From assembly GCA_045594245.1 (NCBI GenBank), contig JAZNYG010000025.1, positions 1-36,503 on the forward strand: DNA of 36,503 bases, read 5' to 3'. A program made the position numbers and the translations under genes. Shown piece after piece: positions 6,891 through 14,887 of this stretch; position 1 is the first letter of the stretch; the number at the start of each line of letters is the position of its first letter. A model generated the notes under the pieces. That model was not told where the DNA came from, searched no databases, and worked only from the letters and a program-made list of their open reading frames with translations. This stretch comes from UBA1189 sp045594245 (GTDB taxonomy: Bacteria > Bacteroidota > Bacteroidia > Bacteroidales > Bacteroidaceae).

Positions 6891-9092
6891 CTATTCGAAG
6901 CTGATGGCGAAGCCGCCGCCACGTGCCATGTCGAGGCTGAGGACATCGGCAGAGGTTACCTGCTTCGTGCTGATGACGTAGGCCTGCGGGTTGGTGGCAT
7001 AGTCGGCATCGGGGGCGTCGGCATAGATGGTGGCCTCGTAGGTGCGGCCTGCCTCAAGGAAGTGGAGGGGCACGTCGACGTGGCGCTTGTGCTCGTCGGT
7101 GATGCCACCCATGAACCACTGGCCGCTCTCTTTGGCCTGGCGGGCTATCACGAGGTAGTCGCCCGGCTCGGCAAGGAGGTACTCGGAGCGTTGCCAGTCG
7201 ACAGCCACGTCCTTGATGAACTGGAAGGCATCCATGAACTTCTCATAGTGCTCGGGAAGGTCGGCAGCCATCTGTAGGGGCGAGTACATGGTGACGTAGA
7301 GGGCCAGCTGATTGGCGATGGTGGCGTTGACCTTCGAGTTGTTGTTCCCCCCAGTCACAGGGCCGAGGTCCATCTCGAAGATACCGGGCGTGTAGTCCAT
7401 CGGTCCGCCATTGAGGCGTGTGAAGGGCAGGATGGTGACCAGACTTGGCTTGGAGCCACCGAACGACTGGTACTCGGTGCCACGGGCGCTTTCGTTGCCG
7501 ATGAGGTTGGGGTAGGTGCGGCAGAGTCCAGTGGGGCGCACGGCCTCGTGGGCATTGACCATGATATGGTGCTTGGCGGCCTCGGTCACGGCGTAGAGGT
7601 AGTGGTTGACCATCCACTGTCCGTAGTGGTACTCACCGCGGGGGATGATGTCGCCCACGTAGCCGCTCTTCACGGAGTTGTAGCCATACTGCTCCATGAG
7701 CTCGTAGGCCTTGTGCATGTGGCGCTCGTAGTTGCGCACCGATGAGGAGGTCTCGTGGTGCATCATGAGGCGCACGCCCTTGCTCTGGGCATAGGCGTTG
7801 AGTGCCTTGATGTCGAAGTCGGGGTAGGGGGTGACGAAGTCGAACACATAGTCCTTGGAGTTGCCGGCCCAGTCTTCCCAACCTTCGTTCCAGCCCTCCA
7901 CGAGCACTTGGTCGAAGCCATGCTCGGCGGCGAAGTCGATGTAGCGGCGCACGTTCTCATTGGTGGCTCCGTGGCGTCCGTTGCGTGAGGCGTTGGCATA
8001 GTCGGTCTGACCCAGCTTCACGGTGGGGTAGTCGTCGGTATAGGCCCAGGTGCCCTTACCCGAAATCATGTACCACCATACGCCCACATACTTGACGGGC
8101 TTGATCCACGATACATCGTCGTAGGCGCAAGGCTCGTTGAGGTTGAGCACGAGGCGTGAGGCAAGCAGCTTGCGGGCATCGTCGGTGACCTGTATGGTGC
8201 GCCAGGGGGTGTGGCAGGGTGTCTGCATGTAGCCTTTCCAGCCTGTGGCGTCGGGGGTGAGGTGCGACACGAAGGTGTAGCTTCCGGGACGCAACTCGAG
8301 GTGCATACAGGGGTAGTCGACGAGGGCTGCCTCGTGGAGGTTGATGTAGAGGCTATCGGCGGTGCGTAGCTGCAGGGAGGTCTGCACACCAGTCATCGAG
8401 AAGGGTGTCTGCGATGAGTTGGGCGTGATGGCCTGCGGCATGAGGCCCTCAATTTCGGAGAGGTGTGACTCTACGTAGTCATACTCCTGGGTGTCGTAGT
8501 CGCCAGGGATCCAGAAGGCGGTGTGGTCGCCTGTGAGGGCAAACTCGGTGCACTCTTCCTTGATGACAAAGTAGGCCAGGCTGCGCTGAGCGGGAAACTC
8601 GTAGCGGAAGCCCAGGCCATCGTCGTAGAGGCGGAAGCGGATATTCATCAGGTAACCGGTGCCCTCCTGCTCCATGCATACGAGTAGCTCGTTGTAGTGG
8701 TTGCGGATGGAGGATTCCTCGCCCCAAACGGGAGTCCAGGTGTCGTCGAAGGTGGCGTTCTTCACTTCCTTGATGGTGAACCCGCTATTGAGGGGGAGCA
8801 CCTCAGAGGCGTTGCTGGTGATGTCGCCACCGTTCCAGAACTCTTTCTTCTGGGTGTCGCCACGAAGCTCAAAGCCCATGGCGCTGGGGAGGATCACTGC
8901 TTTGTCGCCAAACTGGAGACTGTAGGTGGGGGTGCCGCTCTCGGGGGTGACACCGAACTGCATGGTGAGTGTCTTGCCGGGTGAGGTGAGCAGGTGCTCG
9001 CCTTGCCATGCGGCCTCACGTGTCGACTTGCTATCGCATCCCATGAGGATGGCTGTGGCGATGGCAAGGAGGGTAAGGGGGATTCTTTTCAT
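6891..9092 (-). CDS. susB: SusB-like GH97 alpha-glucosidase (lipoprotein)
   Basis: 733 residues. Lipoprotein signal MKRIPLTLLAIATAILMGCD with lipobox LMGC (Cys19). A GH97 N-terminal beta domain to about residue 325 is followed by the catalytic barrel. Glu447 (HHET), Glu516 (AHEAVRPTG), Glu534 (GNES) and Glu540 (RGTEYQ) line up with SusB Glu439, Glu508, Glu526 and Glu532, the inverting alpha-glucosidase set with a calcium site. The nucleophile arrangement of the retaining galactosidase subgroup is not seen. It should release glucose from non-reducing ends of malto-oligosaccharides in the periplasm. It is the last gene of the PUL, 96 bases behind the double GH13 gene, and a strong terminator follows. 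Family and subtype are firm; the exact linkage preference is inferred from SusB. Confidence 0.93.
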   Translation of the reverse strand: MKRIPLTLLAIATAILMGCDSKSTREAAWQGEHLLTSPGKTLTMQFGVTPESGTPTYSLQFGDKAVILPSAMGFELRGDTQKKEFWNGGDITSNASEVLPLNSGFTIKEVKNATFDDTWTPVWGEESSIRNHYNELLVCMEQEGTGYLMNIRFRLYDDGLGFRYEFPAQRSLAYFVIKEECTEFALTGDHTAFWIPGDYDTQEYDYVESHLSEIEGLMPQAITPNSSQTPFSMTGVQTSLQLRTADSLYINLHEAALVDYPCMHLELRPGSYTFVSHLTPDATGWKGYMQTPCHTPWRTIQVTDDARKLLASRLVLNLNEPCAYDDVSWIKPVKYVGVWWYMISGKGTWAYTDDYPTVKLGQTDYANASRNGRHGATNENVRRYIDFAAEHGFDQVLVEGWNEGWEDWAGNSKDYVFDFVTPYPDFDIKALNAYAQSKGVRLMMHHETSSSVRNYERHMHKAYELMEQYGYNSVKSGYVGDIIPRGEYHYGQWMVNHYLYAVTEAAKHHIMVNAHEAVRPTGLCRTYPNLIGNESARGTEYQSFGGSKPSLVTILPFTRLNGGPMDYTPGIFEMDLGPVTGGNNNSKVNATIANQLALYVTMYSPLQMAADLPEHYEKFMDAFQFIKDVAVDWQRSEYLLAEPGDYLVIARQAKESGQWFMGGITDEHKRHVDVPLHFLEAGRTYEATIYADAPDADYATNPQAYVISTKQVTSADVLSLDMARGGGFAISFE

Positions 9093-9168
9093 TGTGGTAT
9101 ATTTGATTATTATTTCTTTTTTTATAGGAAGTTCTAGGATTCTCTAAGATATCCTAGGGTTTCCTAGA

Positions 9169-9192
9169 ACTCTAAACTAAACTCTAAACTAA
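9169..9192 (+). repeat. 12-nt tandem repeat covering a stop codon
   Basis: ACTCTAAACTAA occurs twice in direct succession; the second copy includes the TAG stop (9189-9191) of the double GH13 gene. Just left (about 9130-9168) a degenerate 9-10 nt periodicity of CTAG-like cores fills the rest of the 96-base gap. Confidence 0.7.
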
Positions 9193-12100
9193 ATACCAAA
9201 CTCTACTACCAGCGCCTGCTCGGGCCCTACGACGGTGTCATCGGAGAGCGTTACCGTCTCGCCAGTGATGACGTTGCGTCCGGTGGTGAGGCCTTCGGAA
9301 ATCTCCTTGTAGTAGCTCCAGGGGAGGTGCTTGGGCTCCTGTGAGTTGTTGATGTATACGAACACTACCTCCTTGTCGTTGTAGCGGAAGTAGGCGTAGG
9401 TGTTGTCGCGGGTCATGAAATGGAGGGTCTTTCCGTTGTGGATGACCTCCTTGCTCTTGCGCCACTGGAAGAGTGTGCGCGAATAGTCGTACATGTCGGC
9501 GATGACAGGATGCTGCTCGCGACCTTCGGGGGTGAAGTAGTCGGCCTTGTCGCCAGCCCAACCGCCGGGGAAGTCGACACGCAGACCGCCATGGCCTTGG
9601 CTGAGGTCTTTGGAGTAGAACATCATCTCGTCGCCGGCAAAGAGCTGCGGGATACCGCGCATGGTGGCCAGCATGGTGATGCCCAGCTTCGCCTTGTTGT
9701 AATTGCGCCCTACGACATCGCCCAGGCGGTCGGTGTCGTGGTTGCCGGCGAAGATCATCATGTTGGAGAGGTCATGGTAGAGGAAGTCGTGTGACAGACA
9801 GTCATACACGCGTGTCATGCCCTGTCCCCAGCCGGGGTTGCGCTCGGCGAGTCCGGCACGCATGGCATCGTGGAGGGGAAAGTCCATGATGGCAGGCAGG
9901 TGTGAGTCGAAGCCATCCTTATTGGCATTGCCGCCTTGCCAGTAGGCCAGCTGCGGAGCCGAGGAGGTCCAGCACTCGCCCACGATGTTGAAGTTGGGGT
10001 ACTCGCGCATTAATGCCTCGCACCAGCGGCTCATGGGCTCCTTCTCGTTGTAGGGGTAGGTGTCCACACGCAGGCCGTCGAGGTCGGCATACTCGATCCA
10101 CCAGATGGCCCACTGGATGAAGTAGCGCAGGGTGTACTCGTTGTTGAGGTTCATATCGACCATCGAGGGCACAAACCAGCCGCTCTCCTGGATGTAGAGG
10201 TCCTGCTTTGAGGCGTTGGGATCCATGTTGGTGGAGAAGCAGATGTTGGTGCCGGTGTAGGTGTCGAACTGGTGTATCCAGTCGTGGAAGGGGAGGTCCT
10301 GCATCCACCAGTGCTCGGTGCCGCAATGGTTGGTGACGATGTCCATAATCATCTTGATGCCCTTGTCGTGGGCCTTCGACACGAGTTCGCGATAGAGGGC
10401 ATTGCTGCCGAAGCGTGGGTCTATCTGATAGTAATCAGAGGCGGCATAGCCGTGGTATGACTCCTTGGGGGCGTTGTCGAGCAGTAGGGGAGTGGACCAT
10501 ATAGCGGTGGCGCCGAGGTCGGCGATGTAGTCGAGGTGGTCGATGATACCTTGGATATCGCCACCGTGGCGTCCGAAGAAGGCATCGCGGTCGGCCTTGT
10601 CATCGGTGTCGGGGGTAGAGTCGTTCGAGGGGTCGCCATTGGCAAAGCGGTCGGGCATGAGCAGATACACCATATCGGCCGTGGTGAAGCTGGTGCGCTC
10701 GGCAGAGCCCTCGCGACGTGCCTGCAGCTGGTAGGGGTAGCGGAACTCCTTGCCCTCCTTGGTGAACACGAGATTGTAGGTGCCGGGCTGTGCCTTGGCA
10801 TCGATGGTGACGTCGACAAACAGGTAGTTGGGGCTCTCGGCCTTGTGTACTTTGGCAATCTGCACGCCCTCGCCGCCCTCGATGGTGAGGTCGTAGGAGG
10901 CGATGTCGGTACCATGAATCATCAGCTGCAGGGGAGTGCTCATGCCGGTCCACCAGGAGAGCGGCTCCACGCGGTCTACGGGGTCGCACACGGTGCGGTA
11001 CTCCCAACGCCAGGGGGCCTCGAGCTGTACCGATACCTCTACTTTGTTGCCCGGTACCGAGCGGGTGAAGGTGAGGGTGTTGTTGTCGGTGCTGATAATC
11101 TCAAACTCGCCATTCCCGATGCCTGCGCTCAGGGCTGGGTTGCTATGCTTGAAGGCGATGAGGTCGCGGTAGAAGTCGGTATGTGCATTCTGCTCCCATG
11201 CAGGGATGGGGTCTTTCTCGAAGAACTGGAAGCGGTGGTTCCATCCCATCTCCTGACCGGTATAGATGAGCGGCTGTCCGCCCGGTAGGGTGAAGGTGAG
11301 CACGGCCATGGCCTGCGTGGCGTCGCCCATACGCTCAAATTCGGTGCCGGCCCAGGAGTTCTCGTCGTGGTTGGTGATGAACATGAGGCGGTAGGCACCC
11401 TCGGGGTGGCGCTCGGTGTCCTTCTTGATATAGGATACCAGGTCGTCGATGCCCTTGTTGCCCTTGGCGATATCGTTCATCATGTGGTGCAGCTCCCAGG
11501 AGTAGGAGGAGTGGAACCCGCACTGGCTCTGCAGGAGAGGTTCTTCGCCTTCGGCGAGCATGAAGACATCGGGGTACTGAGCCTTGATGCCCTTGATGGT
11601 CTCCTCCCAGAAGGTGAGGGGTACCTCGCAAGCCATATCGCAGCGGAAGCCATCGACACCACGCTGTAGCCAGAAGTGCATGGCCTCTTGCATGCCCTTC
11701 ACCATGCCCTCATCGGCATAGTTGAGGTTGGCCGTGTCGCTCCAGTCGGCCGTGTAGGTGAGTCCGCCCTGCGCATCGCGCTCATACCATGAGGCGGGCG
11801 ACTCGGTCACCCAGCGTGCGTCGGGCGAAGTGTGGTTGGCAACCCAGTCGATGATGACCTTCAAGCCCAGGCGGTGAGCCTCGGTAAGGAAGTTGTCGAA
11901 GTCGGCCAATGTGCCAAACTCAGGGTTGATGTCGGTGTAGTCCTTGATGGCGTAGTAGGAGCCTAAGGTTCCCTTGCGTCCCTCCACACCGATGGGATAG
12001 ATGGGCATGAGCCATACCACGTCGATACCCAGTTCCTTGAGTCGGGGTAGCTCGCGCTGGGCAGCGGCAAAGGTGCCCTCGGGCGTGTATTGACGTACAT

Positions 12101-12218
12101 TCATTTCGTACACTACGGTGTTGGCCCAGTCGGTGGCGGCCACCGTGGGTTGCTGTTTGTTACCGGTACAGCCTGTCATCAGTATGGCTGCTAAGAATAC
12201 CCTGAATAGTTTTTTCAT
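9189..12218 (-). CDS. Double GH13 lipoprotein: alpha-amylase domain fused to SusA-like neopullulanase
   Basis: 1009 residues from ATG 12218 (MKKLFRVFLAAILMTGC, lipobox, Cys17). The frame is open 96 bases further upstream, but that part is tandem repeat. First GH13 barrel about 30-410: DGFRCD (nucleophile Asp194), LAEGEE (Glu223), TNHDEN (Asp285). A beta domain resembling the N-terminal domain of cyclomaltodextrinase/neopullulanase covers about 411-505. Second GH13 about 510-930: MPDRFANGDP, DGLRVD (Asp719), GECW (Glu748), GNHDTD (Asp828), then a C-terminal beta domain. Both catalytic triads look complete. The second half resembles SusA, which cuts malto-oligosaccharides in the periplasm; the first half is a separate small amylase. 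Family assignment is certain; a working division of labour between the barrels is inferred. Confidence 0.93.
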   Translation of the reverse strand: MKKLFRVFLAAILMTGCTGNKQQPTVAATDWANTVVYEMNVRQYTPEGTFAAAQRELPRLKELGIDVVWLMPIYPIGVEGRKGTLGSYYAIKDYTDINPEFGTLADFDNFLTEAHRLGLKVIIDWVANHTSPDARWVTESPASWYERDAQGGLTYTADWSDTANLNYADEGMVKGMQEAMHFWLQRGVDGFRCDMACEVPLTFWEETIKGIKAQYPDVFMLAEGEEPLLQSQCGFHSSYSWELHHMMNDIAKGNKGIDDLVSYIKKDTERHPEGAYRLMFITNHDENSWAGTEFERMGDATQAMAVLTFTLPGGQPLIYTGQEMGWNHRFQFFEKDPIPAWEQNAHTDFYRDLIAFKHSNPALSAGIGNGEFEIISTDNNTLTFTRSVPGNKVEVSVQLEAPWRWEYRTVCDPVDRVEPLSWWTGMSTPLQLMIHGTDIASYDLTIEGGEGVQIAKVHKAESPNYLFVDVTIDAKAQPGTYNLVFTKEGKEFRYPYQLQARREGSAERTSFTTADMVYLLMPDRFANGDPSNDSTPDTDDKADRDAFFGRHGGDIQGIIDHLDYIADLGATAIWSTPLLLDNAPKESYHGYAASDYYQIDPRFGSNALYRELVSKAHDKGIKMIMDIVTNHCGTEHWWMQDLPFHDWIHQFDTYTGTNICFSTNMDPNASKQDLYIQESGWFVPSMVDMNLNNEYTLRYFIQWAIWWIEYADLDGLRVDTYPYNEKEPMSRWCEALMREYPNFNIVGECWTSSAPQLAYWQGGNANKDGFDSHLPAIMDFPLHDAMRAGLAERNPGWGQGMTRVYDCLSHDFLYHDLSNMMIFAGNHDTDRLGDVVGRNYNKAKLGITMLATMRGIPQLFAGDEMMFYSKDLSQGHGGLRVDFPGGWAGDKADYFTPEGREQHPVIADMYDYSRTLFQWRKSKEVIHNGKTLHFMTRDNTYAYFRYNDKEVVFVYINNSQEPKHLPWSYYKEISEGLTTGRNVITGETVTLSDDTVVGPEQALVVEFGI

Positions 12219-12261
12219 GCGTTGTGTATTATGAGTTATTTGTTTTGTCGCTTTTTGGGAG

Positions 12262-12315
12262 TACTCGGGGAACTCAGAGTGCTCGGATTTCTCGGAGAAC
12301 TCCGATATTCTCAAC
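12262..12315 (+). repeat. 9-nt tandem array, six degenerate units
   Basis: Consensus nnCTCGGAn: TACTCGGGG, AACTCAGAG, TGCTCGGAT, TTCTCGGAG, AACTCCGAT, ATTCTCAAC, exactly in register. It fills the gap between the surface amylase and the double GH13 gene. On the minus strand it is free of stops in the frame of the downstream gene and would encode Ser-Glu-X tripeptides. Confidence 0.75.
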
Positions 12316-12324
12316 TTTCAATTT

Positions 12325-14625
12325 TCAATTCTCCATTAAATATAATCTATACTCTCCAGCCCCGAGGGTTACCGTTGTCGTTGTGCCAGTGTAGCTCTCT
12401 GAAGACTCAAAATAGTTTCTCCACGTGCCCTCGATGGGGAAGGTCACGGTGATGGCTTGCTCGCGTGTGTCGGGGTTGCCCACTACCACGAAGGCCTCCT
12501 CACCTGCTACGCAACTGATGTGGCGTCCTGTGCTCCAATACGATGTGGATACCTTCCACGTGAAGTCGGCCTCGCTGGTGAAGAACTGGGGATGCTCTCT
12601 GCGGAAGGTGATGAGCTGGGCATAGGCATCGTAGAGGGCACGGCGTTCAGGCATCTCTAGATAGTCCCAACGTAGGGGCTTCTCGCCTGTGCGGCCATTC
12701 TCCTCGATGGAGTAGTCGTAGCCGAGTTCGCCAAACTGCCATATCATCTTCGGACCCGGCACGGTGAAGAAGAAGGCTGCACCCATGGCGGCGCGTTGCA
12801 TCTGTTCATCGAGCGACTGCGCTATGATGCCTGCACCCCAGGTCTTGGCCTTGTAGATGAGGCGCTCCTCGTCGTGGCTTTCCATGAAGCCGACATAGGA
12901 TCCGAAGGGCATGGAGGTGCCTGTCCACAGTCCGCTGAAGCTGCTGTTCTCCACGTAGCCCATGGCCGATTGGCAATAGCTGTTGTTGAGGTTGCGCCAT
13001 ACCTTGATACCCTCTTCGGCAAGTGCACGCTCCTCGGCATCACAGCAGAAGTGCTCGAGTATCACTACGGCCTCGGGATTCACGGCCTTGATGGCGTCAT
13101 GGTACTCGGTGAGCACGTCGATACGACCCTGGTCGTAGTTCGATGCGGTGGCCTCGGTACATTGACGTTGGGTGAAGCCCTTGGTAAGGTCGAAGCGGAA
13201 ACCATCGAAGTGGTACTCACGGAGCAGGTACTCGAGGTTGCGCTTCACATGCTCGCGCACCTCGGCGTTCTCGTGGTTCCAGTCATGGAACACGCTGTAG
13301 GGGTGGGGGGCTGTGACGTTGAACCAAGGGTTGTCCGCTGCGGTACAGTTGCCGGTAGTGTTCCAATAGAGCTTGGCCATGGGGTGTGCACCGGTGGCGT
13401 GGTTGTATACCACATCGAGGAGCACTGCGATGCCACGGTTGTGACACTCGTCGATGAACTGCTTGTACATCTCGCGTGTGCCGTAGGCCTTGTCCATGGC
13501 AAAGTAGGCGCAGGGGTTGTAGCCCCAGCTGTTGTTGCCGTCGAACTCCTGAACCGGCATCAGCTCGATGGCGTTGATGCCCAGCGCCTCCAGGTAGTCG
13601 AGGCGGGCAAGTGCCCCCTTCAGGTCCTTGGTGGAGGAGAAGTCGCGTAGGAGCAGTTCGTAGATGATGAGGTCGTCGGGGTTAGCGATGGTGAAGTCCG
13701 CCTGCCATGCATAGTTCTCGCGGGCGGTCTGGAATGCGCCCACGAGTCCCGATGTGGCGGTAGGGTAGGCTGGCATGCCGGGGTATGTGCTTGCCGGTAT
13801 CCAGTGGTCATCGGCACTGTATACAATCTCTGTGTAGGGGTCGCAGATGCGTATGGTACCGCGCTCGGCATCGTGCAAGTGGTATTGGAAACGGTATTCC
13901 TTGCCTGGCTCTACTTGTGTGAAGGTGTACCACCACGTGCCTGCCTCCTCATCGCGCAGCATGGCGTATTCGGATTGGTATTCCCACTCGCTGAAGTCGC
14001 CAATGACGTAGGCATGATCGTAGCTGCCGCCTTGGCCGTCGCGGTCTTTCAGTACCAGGGTGACGGTATGCTCATCGATGTAGTTGATGCCTTCGCACAC
14101 GCCAGCAGGCATTGCGGCATGCTCTACCTCATCGTAGGCGGTGCCGTGCTGGTCTTCCACAGTGCAGAAGAGGTCGGCCGTCTGACGGGTGCCATCGGCA
14201 TTGCGCACCACCACACCTATCTTGTTTATCACCTCGTCCTGTGAGGCACCGAACCACTCTCTGATGCTTGGCTCAAGGCGTAGCATCCACACGTCGGGCA
14301 CGTCGGTGGACGTGAAGCGGCATCGGTCTAAGTTTGTATTCCAGTCGGCAGGTACATGCTTCCACTCGAACTCCACGATACCGATGTGTGCATACAGCAC
14401 CTCGGTGTATCCACTGAAAGGGAATCCGTCACCAGCCTTATAATAGATTACGCAGGGCTCATCGGCCTTAGGTGTGCTGCCATCTGTGAGTGAATAGCCC
14501 GAGAGGCCGTAGGGCAGACTGCTTAGGTCGATTTCTTCTTCGGGTGTAACAGGAACTTGTGGCTCGCAACTGGCCAGGAATGCCAAGAAGCACAATTCAA
14601 GAGCAAGTAGGATATAGCGGTTCAT
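12325..14625 (-). CDS. Surface lipoprotein GH13 alpha-amylase with N-terminal accessory domains (SusG role)
   Basis: 766 residues. Lipoprotein signal MNRYILLALELCFLAFLASC (Cys20), followed by an acidic stretch (TPEEEID) of the kind that can direct Bacteroidetes lipoproteins to the cell surface. Residues about 35-165 form an unassigned beta-rich domain; about 185-290 look like a CBM48-type domain (YVIGDFSEWEY, YRFQYHL). GH13 barrel about 315-660: LLDVVYNHA (402-410), DGFRFD (nucleophile Asp479), VILEHF (acid/base Glu524), MESHDEE (Asp585). By position in the locus it plays the part of SusG, cutting bound starch at the surface, although its domain order is closer to CBM48-bearing amylases or pullulanases, so alpha-1,6 activity is possible. 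It follows the SusE gene after a terminator-like hairpin. Confidence 0.92.
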   Translation of the reverse strand: MNRYILLALELCFLAFLASCEPQVPVTPEEEIDLSSLPYGLSGYSLTDGSTPKADEPCVIYYKAGDGFPFSGYTEVLYAHIGIVEFEWKHVPADWNTNLDRCRFTSTDVPDVWMLRLEPSIREWFGASQDEVINKIGVVVRNADGTRQTADLFCTVEDQHGTAYDEVEHAAMPAGVCEGINYIDEHTVTLVLKDRDGQGGSYDHAYVIGDFSEWEYQSEYAMLRDEEAGTWWYTFTQVEPGKEYRFQYHLHDAERGTIRICDPYTEIVYSADDHWIPASTYPGMPAYPTATSGLVGAFQTARENYAWQADFTIANPDDLIIYELLLRDFSSTKDLKGALARLDYLEALGINAIELMPVQEFDGNNSWGYNPCAYFAMDKAYGTREMYKQFIDECHNRGIAVLLDVVYNHATGAHPMAKLYWNTTGNCTAADNPWFNVTAPHPYSVFHDWNHENAEVREHVKRNLEYLLREYHFDGFRFDLTKGFTQRQCTEATASNYDQGRIDVLTEYHDAIKAVNPEAVVILEHFCCDAEERALAEEGIKVWRNLNNSYCQSAMGYVENSSFSGLWTGTSMPFGSYVGFMESHDEERLIYKAKTWGAGIIAQSLDEQMQRAAMGAAFFFTVPGPKMIWQFGELGYDYSIEENGRTGEKPLRWDYLEMPERRALYDAYAQLITFRREHPQFFTSEADFTWKVSTSYWSTGRHISCVAGEEAFVVVGNPDTREQAITVTFPIEGTWRNYFESSESYTGTTTTVTLGAGEYRLYLMEN

Positions 14626-14654
14626 GAGTTATAATTTTATTAAAAAGTCTACGG

Positions 14655-14724
14655 TCAACAGTCAACAGACAACGGTCTTTGGCTTTTGGTTTATTGTTTA
14701 TGGTTGAACGTTTAACGTTTAACG
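14655..14724 (+). repeat. 7-nt tandem arrays between the SusE-like and amylase genes
   Basis: TCAACAG, TCAACAG, ACAACGG at 14655-14675, and TTGAACG, TTTAACG, TTTAACG at 14704-14724. The first unit is the same 7-mer found in the coding strand of malQ (27043-27077). Confidence 0.7.
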
Positions 14725-14748
14725 AGGACTGATAATCGCCTGCCGGAT

Positions 14749-14835
14749 GGCTGTTATCGTTTTCGTCATCGTTATCGTAACAGCCAAGGCTGTTTTTCGT
14801 GCTTAGCGACCTAAGGCCCGATCAAAGGCCTTAGG
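14749..14835. other. Two further hairpins downstream of the SusE-like gene
   Basis: GGCTGTTA (14749-14756) pairs with TAACAGCC (14778-14785). CCTAAGGCC (14810-14818) pairs perfectly with GGCCTTAGG (14827-14835) over an 8-base loop. With the terminator at 14838-14865 they make a structured spacer of about 115 bases, which could stabilise mRNA 3' ends or attenuate readthrough. Confidence 0.55.
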
Positions 14836-14837
14836 CC

Positions 14838-14865
14838 AAAAGGGGCACCCGTAGAGGGCACCCCT
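14838..14865 (-). terminator. Terminator-like hairpin after the SusE-like gene
   Basis: On the minus strand the stem AGGGGTGCCC / GGGTGCCCCT has a 2x2 internal mismatch and a 5-base loop and runs straight into TTTT. It lies 22 bases after the SusE-like stop and splits the PUL into binding/import genes and enzyme genes. Confidence 0.7.
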
Positions 14866-14887
14866 GTGTTGTTAGGTTTGTTACTGA

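Noticed and set aside
1..9092. Recent tandem duplication of a GH97-AraC unit
   Set aside because: The two GH97 proteins differ clearly in their N-terminal parts and lie in different contexts; only the AraC genes and their operator motif are close paralogues.
10536..11288. Plus-strand open frame of 250 codons inside the double GH13 gene
   Set aside because: Antisense shadow of a gene with intact catalytic motifs; no recognisable domain. The frame at 12796-13650 inside the amylase gene is rejected for the same reason.
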